Shown here: one piece after another, positions 26,441 to 34,555 of the stretch
How positions within the stretch are numbered: position 1 is the first letter of the stretch
How the letters are laid out: every line of letters begins with the position of its first letter
DNA from: Bradyrhizobium daqingense
GTDB lineage: Bacteria; Pseudomonadota; Alphaproteobacteria; Rhizobiales; Xanthobacteraceae
Length of the DNA stretch: 64,000 nucleotides
Assembly: GCF_021044685.1 (NCBI RefSeq)
Contig: NZ_CP088014.1
Span: 186,001 to 250,000 of the forward strand
Reading direction: 5' to 3'
The notes under the pieces: model-generated
What the model was told of the DNA's origin: nothing
The model's database searches: none
Seen by the model: the letters and a program-made list of their open reading frames with translations, nothing else
Translations under genes and position numbers: made by a program

Positions 26441-27343
26441 CTAATTCCTGATGTCCATGGCGCTTCGCAGGCCGTCCGAGAGCAGGTTGAAGCAGATCGA
26501 GACCGCGAAGATCATCGCGCCCGGAAGCGCAGCGACCCAGGGATTGACGTAGATCGCGGTGCGCAGCGTGTTCAGCATCAATCCCCATTCCGGCTCCGGC
26601 GGTTTCGTGCCCAGGCCGAGGAAGGAGAGGCCGGCGGCGAGGATCATGGAGACGGAGATCAGGCTGGTGGCATAGACGAAGATCGAGCCCAGCACGTTGC
26701 CGAGGATGTGCACTCGCATGATGGTGAAGGCGCCGGCGCCCGAGGCCCGCGCCGCCTCGACGAAATCCATGTTGCGCACGCCGGTGGTGACGCTTTCGGC
26801 AACGCGGGTGATCTGCGGCACGAACACCACGGTCAACGACACGATCGAATTGAGGATGCCGGCACCGAGCGCGCCGGAGATCGCGATCGCCAGCAGCACC
26901 GACGGGAAGGCATAGAACACGTCGACCGTGCGCATAATTGCGGTGTTGAGCCTGCCGCCGACATAGCCGGCAACGAGGCCGAGCGAGGTGCCGATGCAGA
27001 AGGCAAGGATGACGGGCAAAATGCCGATGACCAGCGACAGCCGCCCGCCATAGATCAGCCGCGCCAGCATATCGCGACCGAGCTCGTCGGTGCCGAGCGG
27101 GTAACCCGCCGTGCCGATGTGGCGCAGGCGGCGGATCATCGAACCCTTGTAGGGGTCTTCGAGACCGAGCCATGGCGCGAGGATCGCGGACAGGAAGATC
27201 AGCAGCAGCACCAGCGCGCAGGCCATGCTGACCTTGTCGCGCATGATGCGGCGGCCGACCGTCGCCCAATAACCGCGCGCCTTGGTCGGGGGCGCGGCCT
27301 GAAGCGCGGCATCGGCGGTGGCGGACAACGGAAGCTCGCTCAT
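26441..27343 (-). CDS. peptide-type ABC importer permease (OppC/DppC-like)
   Basis: A 300-residue inner-membrane permease with six predicted helices. The OppC-type N-terminal extension contains one helix, followed by PLGTDELGRDMLARLIYGGR and the ATPase-contact EAA loop EAARASGAGAFTIMRVHILG. It pairs with the DppB-like permease, whose stop is 2 bp upstream of this start. It forms the substrate channel. Confidence 0.93.
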   Translation of the reverse strand: MSELPLSATADAALQAAPPTKARGYWATVGRRIMRDKVSMACALVLLLIFLSAILAPWLGLEDPYKGSMIRRLRHIGTAGYPLGTDELGRDMLARLIYGGRLSLVIGILPVILAFCIGTSLGLVAGYVGGRLNTAIMRTVDVFYAFPSVLLAIAISGALGAGILNSIVSLTVVFVPQITRVAESVTTGVRNMDFVEAARASGAGAFTIMRVHILGNVLGSIFVYATSLISVSMILAAGLSFLGLGTKPPEPEWGLMLNTLRTAIYVNPWVAALPGAMIFAVSICFNLLSDGLRSAMDIRN

Positions 27344-27345
27344 CG

Positions 27346-28299
27346 CTAGCCCCGCTTGATGCGCGGGTCGATCGCGGCTTGGGCGATATCGACGAGCAGA
27401 TTGAGGAAGACGAAGAACAGCGCCAGGATCAGGATCGTGCCCTGGAGCAGCGGCAGGTCGCGCTGGAAGATCGCCGAGTTGAGCAGAAAGCCCGAACCAG
27501 GCCAGGAGAACACGGTCTCGATCAGGATCGAGCCGCCGAGCATGTAACCGAGCTGGAGGCCCATCACCGCGAGCGCAGTGGGCGCAGCGTTCTTGATGAC
27601 GTGGCGGAATACGCCGGTTTCGCGCAAGCCCTTGGCCCGCAGCGCCTCGACGAAATCCTGGCTGAGGATGTCCCCGGTCAGCGCGCGCACCGTGCGCGTG
27701 ACGATGCCCATCGGGATTACCGATGTCGTGATCGCCGGCAGCACCAGATATTTCAGGTGCGCCCAGTCCCAGGCCCAGGAGTTCGAGCCGCTGGGCCCGG
27801 CGCCGACCGCGGGCAGCCAGTTCAGCTGCACCGAGAAGATGATGACGAGCAGCATGCCGAGCCAGTAATGCGGCACCGAGACGCCGGCGATGGCGAACGA
27901 GGTCGCTAGTTTGTCGATCCAGGTCTCGCGGAAATAGCCGGCGATCAGGCCGAGCAGGATGCCCATGGTGAAGCCGATGACCGCGGCGGCGATCGCCAGC
28001 GTGACGGTGTTGCCGACCGCGCGCATGACTTCGGCCAGCACGGGACGGCCGGTGGCGATGGAATTGCCGAGATCGCCGTGCAGGGCGCGAAGCAGCCACA
28101 GCCCGAACTGCACCGGCAGTGGACGGTCGAAGCCATAGGCGGCGCGCAGCTGCGCGGCGAGCTCCTGCGAGGCATCGGCGGGCAGCACGGCGACGAGCGG
28201 ATCGCCAGGCGTGATGTGCACGAGCAGGAAGCACACCAGCGCCACGCTGATGATGATCGGGACGACGTAGACGATGCGTCTGGCGATATAGGCGAGCAC
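27346..28299 (-). CDS. peptide-type ABC importer permease (OppB/DppB-like)
   Basis: A 317-residue permease with six helices, beginning MLAYIARRIVYVVPIIISV (the usual OppB first helix) and containing the EAA loop FVEALRAKGLRETGVFRHVI. It is the first membrane component of the minus-strand importer operon. The substrate-binding protein is encoded just upstream (28527-30179). The spacing between them is filled by a nested palindromic repeat. Confidence 0.93.
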   Translation of the reverse strand: MLAYIARRIVYVVPIIISVALVCFLLVHITPGDPLVAVLPADASQELAAQLRAAYGFDRPLPVQFGLWLLRALHGDLGNSIATGRPVLAEVMRAVGNTVTLAIAAAVIGFTMGILLGLIAGYFRETWIDKLATSFAIAGVSVPHYWLGMLLVIIFSVQLNWLPAVGAGPSGSNSWAWDWAHLKYLVLPAITTSVIPMGIVTRTVRALTGDILSQDFVEALRAKGLRETGVFRHVIKNAAPTALAVMGLQLGYMLGGSILIETVFSWPGSGFLLNSAIFQRDLPLLQGTILILALFFVFLNLLVDIAQAAIDPRIKRG

Positions 28300-28337
28300 G
28301 TTTGATTACTCAGGTTGGCACGTAGACTTCGCGGATC

Positions 28338-28506
28338 GTCATGGCCGGGCTTGACCCGGCCATCCACGCGCCGCTTGCGCCGTCATTCCGGGGCGGTGCG
28401 AAGCATCGAACCCGGAATCTCGAGATTCCGGGTTCGCCCTTCGGGCGCCCCGGAATGACCGAGCAAATGGATAGACGTGGATGCCCGGGTCAAGCCCGGG
28501 CATGAC
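28338..28506. repeat. nested palindromic repeat (family C inside family D)
   Basis: The outer ends GTCATGGCCGGGCTTGACC and GGTCAAGCCCGGGCATGAC match family D (26316-26399, 41661-41744). The loop contains a complete family C unit at 28382-28459 with ends GTCATTCCGGGGCG and CGCCCCGGAATGAC. It lies between the binding protein and the first permease of the importer operon and would form a double hairpin in the mRNA. Confidence 0.88.
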
Positions 28507-28526
28507 GTGTGAGTAGACGGGCGGCC

Positions 28527-30179
28527 TCACTTCGCGATCGACACCGGCGAGAAGTCGATGAACCAGCTCTTCGGCTGCACGACGCCCGTCAACTTCGGGC
28601 TCATGGCGCGCGGGCCGACGTCGTGGGCGACGTAGAGGAAGGCCGCATCGTCGACCGAGGCCGCGTGGAGCTCGGCGAGGGCGGCGTCACGCGCAGCGGG
28701 ATCGAAGGTCTGCCGTGCCTTCTTCACCAGTTCGTCGAACTTGGGCTCGTTGATAAGACCCCAATTGTTCGAGACCGGCGGCGCCATGCCCGATTGCAGG
28801 AAGCGCACCAGCGCGAAGAAAGGGTCCATCGCCGCATAGGTGACGTTGGTCGCGTTCGAGCCGTTGGCGCTAGGGTCCTTGGCGCCGCGGCGCCAGTTGG
28901 TGAACAGCGTATTCCACTCGATGACGTCGAGCTTCACGTCGAAATAGCATTCGGCCAGTGCCTGCTGGAGATATTCGTTCATCGCCAAAGGCTGCATCTG
29001 ACCCGAGCCGGACGCCGAGGTCTGGGTCTTGACCGTCAGCTTCTTGTTCGGACCGTATCCCGCCTCCTGCATCAGTTTTTGCGCGGCGGCCTTGTCATAC
29101 TTGATCTGGAAGCTCGGCTTGCCGCGCCAGGGATGGCCGGGCTCGAAGGTGCCGGTCGCCGGCACCATCAGACCGGCGAGCAGCCCGTCCCTGAGGCCTT
29201 CGCGATCGATGCAGAGGTTCGCCGCCTTGCGCACGCGAATGTCGTTCCAGGGCGAGCCTTCGATACGCGAGAATTGCCAGGGCCAGACATGCGGCTGCTC
29301 GTTGGCGTAGAGCTTGAAGCCGCGCTGCTTGAGCTCGGGCAGCGCATCCGGCGCGGGCGCCTCGACCCAATCGACCTGCCCCGAGAGCAGCGCCGCCGTG
29401 CGCGCATTCGCCTCCGGCATCGGCAAGAGCACCATCTTGTCGATCTTCGGCACGCGATCCTTATTCCAGTAGGCCGCATTCTTCACCAGCTCGAGCCGCT
29501 CGCGCGGCGTGAAGCTCGCCATCTTCCACGGGCCGGTGCCCGAGGCGTCCTTGGCGAACGCGGTCCAGGCGGCCTGCGACTTCGCCTTGGCGTCGGCACC
29601 TTCGGCCTTGTCGTAGAAGGCCTGCCACTTCGCCGGGCTGGCCATGAAGAGGTTGGTGAGGTTGATCGGCAGGAAGCTGTCGGGCTCCTTGGTGGTCAGT
29701 TCGACCGTCATGTCGTCGATCTTCTTGGCAGAGGCCAGCGTCGGCATGCGCGAGGCGGTGACGCCGACCTGGCTGGCGTCGAATTGCGGCGCGTCCTGCT
29801 TCAGGACCTTCTCGACGTTCCACACCACGGCGTCCGCATTGAACGGCGAGCCGTCATGGAAGGTGACGCCGGGACGCAGCTTGAACACCCATTTGGTCTT
29901 GTCGGCATCGTCGACCTTCCACTCGGTGGCAAGGCCGGGGATCACCACGCTCGCCTTGTCGGCTGAGGACAGGTCCCAGCCGGTCAGCGCGTCATACATG
30001 GTGAGGCCGGTGAAGCGGTTGCCTTCAAAGCCCTGATCGGGCTGGCCCAGCGTGCGCGGAATATCGGCAGCGGTCATGCCGATTCGGAGCACCGTTTGGG
30101 CACTCACGACGCGCGGCCATGCCGCCGCCGTCGTCAGAGCAAGCGCCGCGATCAATGCCGCGCGTGTCGTCTTCTTCAT
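28527..30179 (-). CDS. peptide-type (family 5) ABC substrate-binding protein
   Basis: A 550-residue periplasmic protein. The signal peptide is KKTTRAALIAALALTTAAAW, with cleavage near VVSAQT. The mature part has LRPGVTFHDGSPFNADAVVW, the SBP family 5 hallmark. The start is ATG 30179 (or the in-frame ATG 30185, two codons upstream); both lie near a GAGG. It delivers ligand to the adjacent permeases. It is clearly paralogous to the divergent protein at 30384-31979 (shared 'LATEWKVDDADKTKW'). The operon amidase suggests an amide-containing ligand; that is inference. Confidence 0.92.
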   Translation of the reverse strand: MKKTTRAALIAALALTTAAAWPRVVSAQTVLRIGMTAADIPRTLGQPDQGFEGNRFTGLTMYDALTGWDLSSADKASVVIPGLATEWKVDDADKTKWVFKLRPGVTFHDGSPFNADAVVWNVEKVLKQDAPQFDASQVGVTASRMPTLASAKKIDDMTVELTTKEPDSFLPINLTNLFMASPAKWQAFYDKAEGADAKAKSQAAWTAFAKDASGTGPWKMASFTPRERLELVKNAAYWNKDRVPKIDKMVLLPMPEANARTAALLSGQVDWVEAPAPDALPELKQRGFKLYANEQPHVWPWQFSRIEGSPWNDIRVRKAANLCIDREGLRDGLLAGLMVPATGTFEPGHPWRGKPSFQIKYDKAAAQKLMQEAGYGPNKKLTVKTQTSASGSGQMQPLAMNEYLQQALAECYFDVKLDVIEWNTLFTNWRRGAKDPSANGSNATNVTYAAMDPFFALVRFLQSGMAPPVSNNWGLINEPKFDELVKKARQTFDPAARDAALAELHAASVDDAAFLYVAHDVGPRAMSPKLTGVVQPKSWFIDFSPVSIAK

Positions 30180-30185
30180 AAACAT

Positions 30186-30383
30186 CGCCTCAATCCTTTT
30201 CCGGCTTCGATGACTATTTTTGATGCAATCGTATGCAATGGCTATGCCAATGAGAAACTTATTCTGCAATTTGTCACTGCGACGACAAGTCCTTGTGGCC
30301 AATGCACCGACCGACGCATCGCATTGCCTATTCTGGCATCAAGATTGCAGGTCCGCTTCCGAAATCCCTGGGAGCTTTGGACC
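30186..30383. promoter_or_regulatory. divergent promoter region with helically phased ATGCAAT repeats
   Basis: This is an AT-richer 198-bp stretch between two divergent binding-protein genes. ATGCAAT occurs at 30223-30229 and again at 30233-30239, exactly one helical turn apart. An imperfect ATGCCAAT follows at 30244. Such phasing suits an activator or repressor acting on one or both promoters. No confident -35/-10 pair was assigned. Confidence 0.5.
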
Positions 30384-31979
30384 ATGCGTGTTCGCTTATC
30401 GACCTGTCTCGCCGTGCTTGCGCTGGCGGTCTCCGCAATCTCGGCGCGCGCCGAGAGCGTCGTGCGCTACGGCATCTCGATGGCGGATATTCCGCTGACG
30501 ACAGGCCAGCCCGACCGCGGTGCCGGCGCTTATCAATTCACGGCCTATACGATCTACGATCCCCTGGTCGCCTGGGAGATGGACGTCGCCGATCGTCCCG
30601 GCAAGCTGGTGCCGGGCCTCGCGACCGAATGGAAGGTCGACGATGCCGACAAGACCAAGTGGCGCTTTACCCTGCGCAAGGGCGTGAAGTTTCACGACGG
30701 CAGCGAGTTCAATGCCGACGCGGTGATCTGGAATCTGGACAAGGTGCTCAACGACAAGGCGCCGCAGTTCGACAAGCGGCAGAGCGCGCAGGTGAAGACC
30801 CGCCTTCCCTCCGTCGCCAGCTACGCCAAGATCGACGATTTCACGGTAGAGATCACCACCAAGACGGTCGATTCCTTCTTTCCCTATCAGATGCTGTGGT
30901 TCCTGGTGTCGAGCCCGGCGCAATACGACAAGCTCGGCAAGGACTGGGACAAGTTCGCCAGCCAGCCCTCGGGCACCGGCCCGTTCAAGCTGACCAAGCT
31001 GGTGCCGCGCGAACTCGCCGAACTCTCCAAGAACCCGGATTACTGGAACAAGAAGCGCATTCCCAAGGCCGGCAAGATCGTTCTGGTGCCGATGCCGGAA
31101 GCGCTGACGCGCACCAATGCGCTGCTCGCAGGGCAGGTCGATTTGATCGAGACGCCGGCGCCGGATGCCGTGCCGCAGCTGAAAGCAGCCGGCATGAAGC
31201 TCGTCGACAACGTCACGCCGCATGTCTGGAATTATCATCTCAGCGTGCTGCCGGGTTCGCCCTGGACTGACATCCGCCTGCGCAAGGCGTTGAACCTCGC
31301 TATCGACCGCGAGGCCGTGGTCGGCCTGATGAATGGGCTGGCAAAACCCGCCAAGGGGCAGGTCGATCCGTCGAGCCCGTGGTTCGGCAAGCCGAGCTTC
31401 GAGCTGAAATACGATCTTGCCGCCGCAAAGAAGCTGGTCGAGGAAGCCGGCTACTCCAAGGCGAAGCCGCTGAAGGCCACCTTCATCATCGCGCAAGGCG
31501 GCACCGGCCAGATGCTGTCGCTCCCGATGAACGAGTTCCTGCAGCAGAGCTTCAAGGAGATCGGCATCGAGATCGACTTCAAGGTGGTCGAACTCGAGAC
31601 GCTCTATACACATTGGCGCAAGGGCGCGGCGGACGAGATGAACGCCGGCATCACTGCCAATAACATCGCCTATGTCACCTCCGACCCGCTCTACGCCATC
31701 GTCCGCTTCTTCCATTCGGGCCAGATCGCGCCGGTCGGCGTCAACTGGGGCGGCTACAAGAACCCGAAGGTGGATGCGCTGATCGACGAGGCCAAGCAGA
31801 CCTTCGATGCCACCAAGCAGGACGAGCTGCTGGCACAGGCGCACGCGCTGATCGTCGACGACGCCACGCTGGTCTGGGTCGTCCACGACACCAACCCGCA
31901 CGCGCTGTCGCCGAAGATCAAGCAGTTCGTGCAGGCGCAGCACTGGTTCCAGGATCTGACCACGATCGGAATGGAGTGA
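30384..31979 (+). CDS. second peptide-type ABC substrate-binding protein (paralog)
   Basis: A 531-residue periplasmic protein. The signal peptide is MRVRLSTCLAVLALAVSAIS, with cleavage near ARAES. FTLRKGVKFHDGSEFNADAV and the late WVVHDTNPHALSPKI are SBP family 5 features. GGGAG precedes ATG 30384; the frame is open back to 30096 but that part would cross the divergent promoter. It shares long segments with the divergent 28527-30179 protein, so a duplication is likely. No permease lies downstream, so it probably uses the same transporter with a different ligand range. Confidence 0.92.
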   Translation: MRVRLSTCLAVLALAVSAISARAESVVRYGISMADIPLTTGQPDRGAGAYQFTAYTIYDPLVAWEMDVADRPGKLVPGLATEWKVDDADKTKWRFTLRKGVKFHDGSEFNADAVIWNLDKVLNDKAPQFDKRQSAQVKTRLPSVASYAKIDDFTVEITTKTVDSFFPYQMLWFLVSSPAQYDKLGKDWDKFASQPSGTGPFKLTKLVPRELAELSKNPDYWNKKRIPKAGKIVLVPMPEALTRTNALLAGQVDLIETPAPDAVPQLKAAGMKLVDNVTPHVWNYHLSVLPGSPWTDIRLRKALNLAIDREAVVGLMNGLAKPAKGQVDPSSPWFGKPSFELKYDLAAAKKLVEEAGYSKAKPLKATFIIAQGGTGQMLSLPMNEFLQQSFKEIGIEIDFKVVELETLYTHWRKGAADEMNAGITANNIAYVTSDPLYAIVRFFHSGQIAPVGVNWGGYKNPKVDALIDEAKQTFDATKQDELLAQAHALIVDDATLVWVVHDTNPHALSPKIKQFVQAQHWFQDLTTIGME

Positions 31980-32012
31980 GGGGGCGGCCACACTTTCGCT
32001 TCACATTACACC

Positions 32013-32147
32013 GTCGTCCCGGGGCGCGACGCAGTCGCGAGCCCGGGACCCATAGCCATAGGCCGCAATCGTGCGGAAACTCGGAGTTGCCGGCGCGCGC
32101 CATAACCGCTCCCTGTGGTTATGGATCCCCGCCTGCGCGGGGATGAC
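32013..32147. repeat. mosaic palindromic repeat
   Basis: One unit, GTCGTCCCGGGGCGC with GCGAGCCCGGGACCCATA, is followed by GGTTATGGATCCCCGC and GCGGGGATGAC. CATAACC / GGTTATG pair near the junction. It resembles the family B/C framework but with different stems. It is located between convergent genes (binding protein on plus, cyclase on minus). Confidence 0.7.
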
Positions 32148-32186
32148 ACCGTCGATGGGGCGGCCATCAAACCACACCCGACGACC

Positions 32187-34418
32187 CTACTTCGTCAGCA
32201 GCGCATAGGCCCCCGTCCATCCTTCCGCCGGCGGATTGAGCTGGAAATCCTTGATCCGGGCTTCATAGAGCCTGAACAGCTTTTCCAGCGTGTCGGCGTC
32301 CTCGCTCTTGCGGCCGCGCTCGATGGCGTCGAGGGCGCCCTGCCAGTCGCGGCTGCGGTAGCAGCCGAGCATTTCGATGGTGATGTTGCGAAGGCGCTGG
32401 AAGGCGCCCGAATGCATCACGTCCTCGCGGCCGGCGATGGCGTAGATCACCTCCGGCTCCGACTTGCCCTTGACCATGATGAAGTCGAGCTCGAGGATCG
32501 CGAACTTGTCCTTGGCGGCGAGCGCAGTCCGCGATCCCACGATGATCGGGAAGCCGTATTCCTTGGTCTGCCCCTCCAGGCGCGAGGCCAGGTTCACGCT
32601 GTCGCCGAGCACCGAATAGTTCTTCTTCAGGTCGGAGCCCATATTGCCGACGACGCCGATGCCGGTGTTGAGGCCGATGCCGACATTGAGCGGAATGTAG
32701 ACGTGGCCGCCGTCGGCGGCTTCCTGCTCGCGCTCCTTGTTGACCGTGTCGATCTGCTCCAGCATCTGGATCGCGGCTTCGCAGGCGTTGACCTCGTGCT
32801 GGGCATCGTCGAGCGGCGCGTTCCAGAACGCCATGATGGCGTCGCCCATGTATTTGTCGATATAGCCCTTCTGCTCGATGATCACGTCCGTCAGCGGTGT
32901 CAGGAAGCGATTCATCAACTCGATGAGGCCTTGCGGATCGTGCTTGTAGCTCTCCGAGATCGTGGTGAAGCCACGCACGTCGGAGAACATGATGGTCATC
33001 TCGCGCTCCTCGCCGCCGAGCACGAGCTTCTCCGGCGACTGCACCAGCTGCTCGACCAGAACCGGCGACATGTATTGCGCGAATTGGCCGCGGATCTGCA
33101 CGCGCTGACGCTGCTCACGCACGAAGCTGGCGAAGATCAGGGTCAGATAGACCGCGGTGGTCGACAGCAGCGGATAGGTGAAGTCTATGAGATAGCGGTA
33201 TTGCGTGTAGAAGAACCAGGACACCCCAACCAGGATGGCGGCGAAGGCCGCGCCGGCCAGCACCAGACGCACGGGGCCGAGATTCGGCGTGAAGATGATG
33301 ACGAGCAGCCCGATGACCAGCGCCGCGATCAGCTCGATGCCGAGCGCGTAGTTCGGCTGCGAGATCACCGCGCCGCTGAGCACGCTCTCCAGCACCTGGG
33401 CATGGATCTCGACACCCGGCATGGTCGCGGATACCGGCGTGGTCTTGATGTCGTTGAGCCCGGCCGCGGAGGTTCCGACCAGCACCAGCTTGCCGGCGAA
33501 CTTGCTCGGGGACACGCTGTTGTCGAGCACGTCGGCCGCGGAGACGTAGATCGAAGGATCCCGGCGGGCATAGTGCACCCAGAACTGGCCGTTCTTGTCG
33601 GTGGGGATCTCGACGCCCTTGAGGCGCACGGCCCGCACGCCGGTCTTGTCGGTCCTGACCAGCAGCGTCGGCGTGCCCGTGACGACGCGCAGTATCTCGA
33701 GGCTGAGCGATGGCATGATGTTGCCCTGGGCCCGCATGACCATCGGCACGCGGCGAATGAAACCGTCCCGCTCTTTCCTGATCGAGAACAGGCCGCGGCC
33801 GGCAGCGACCTTCTCTATGTCCGGCACGTTGCGCAGCAAGCCTGGAAATTCGAACAGGAAACGTTCGGCTCCCTCCTCGCCGACGGTCGCCACGCCGGTG
33901 AACGGAAGCGATTTATCGAGCTCGGACAACACGGCCGGAAGCCCGGTCTCGCCCAGCACCACGCGCGAGCGCTTGATCGCCTCGGCGAGGATCTGGTCGT
34001 TGGTCGGCAGCTCGCGCAGCTTTGCGCGGGTGGCATCGTCGAGATGGCGCATCTGGCTTGCGACCAGATCCGGATTGAGCCGGTCGGGTTCGGAGAAGAC
34101 CACGTCGAAGCCGATCGCAACCGCGCCGTGACTGGTCAGGTTCTGAATCAAATCGGCGATCCGCGTGCGCGGCCACGGCCATTGCCCGAGCTTGGCGAGG
34201 CTCTTGTCGTCGATGTCGACGATGACGACAGGCCGTGCCGCTTTGTGCCTGGGGTCGATCAGCTGGAACATGTCGAAGGTGCGCAGCCGCAATTCTTGGA
34301 TCGGCGGCGGATCCCACAGGCGCGCGCCGGCGAACAGGACCAGCAGCGCGAGGCACATCAGCCGCGCGAAGCCGAACTTGCGCGCAAACCACCGCCGCAG
34401 GATTTTGAGACGTTTCAT
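32187..34418 (-). CDS. CHASE2-domain adenylate/guanylate cyclase
   Basis: A 743-residue membrane receptor cyclase. An N-terminal helix (about 20-35) is followed by an extracytoplasmic CHASE2 sensor (about 60-330), then three transmembrane helices (about 345-425) and a class III nucleotide cyclase domain (about 470-650). The metal-binding Asp lies in FSDVRGFT (near residue 477) and the second in KYMGDAIMAFW. LGDSVNLASRLE is the late catalytic strand-turn. It likely makes cAMP in response to an outside signal. It lies beside the large adhesin on the same strand (138 bp gap). The signal is unknown. Confidence 0.92.
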   Translation of the reverse strand: MKRLKILRRWFARKFGFARLMCLALLVLFAGARLWDPPPIQELRLRTFDMFQLIDPRHKAARPVVIVDIDDKSLAKLGQWPWPRTRIADLIQNLTSHGAVAIGFDVVFSEPDRLNPDLVASQMRHLDDATRAKLRELPTNDQILAEAIKRSRVVLGETGLPAVLSELDKSLPFTGVATVGEEGAERFLFEFPGLLRNVPDIEKVAAGRGLFSIRKERDGFIRRVPMVMRAQGNIMPSLSLEILRVVTGTPTLLVRTDKTGVRAVRLKGVEIPTDKNGQFWVHYARRDPSIYVSAADVLDNSVSPSKFAGKLVLVGTSAAGLNDIKTTPVSATMPGVEIHAQVLESVLSGAVISQPNYALGIELIAALVIGLLVIIFTPNLGPVRLVLAGAAFAAILVGVSWFFYTQYRYLIDFTYPLLSTTAVYLTLIFASFVREQRQRVQIRGQFAQYMSPVLVEQLVQSPEKLVLGGEEREMTIMFSDVRGFTTISESYKHDPQGLIELMNRFLTPLTDVIIEQKGYIDKYMGDAIMAFWNAPLDDAQHEVNACEAAIQMLEQIDTVNKEREQEAADGGHVYIPLNVGIGLNTGIGVVGNMGSDLKKNYSVLGDSVNLASRLEGQTKEYGFPIIVGSRTALAAKDKFAILELDFIMVKGKSEPEVIYAIAGREDVMHSGAFQRLRNITIEMLGCYRSRDWQGALDAIERGRKSEDADTLEKLFRLYEARIKDFQLNPPAEGWTGAYALLTK

Positions 34419-34555
34419 GCCAGTCAGACTACCTGCCCCGGATCATGCCGGGCGCAGCGATCATGGAGCGTCGGCGTGCGATTGGCTATTCCCGAGTGCT
34501 GAAGATCATGGATTTTTTGCCGCGGTCACAGGCCAGCCGGCGGCCACCGCATTCA

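Noticed and set aside
28312..28330. Sigma-54-like TGGCACG sequence on plus
   Set aside because: The -12 element does not match TTGC at the right spacing and the orientation points away from the operon.
30096..30383. N-terminal extension of the second binding protein upstream of ATG 30384
   Set aside because: It would cross the divergent promoter and place the signal peptide inside the protein. A Shine-Dalgarno and signal peptide directly at 30384 favour the shorter form.
32115..34502. Long open frame on the strand opposite the CHASE2 cyclase
   Set aside because: It mirrors the cyclase codons (rich in His/Arg/Glu/Asp runs) with no recognisable domain; high GC produces long antisense frames. 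The cyclase frame has clear motifs.
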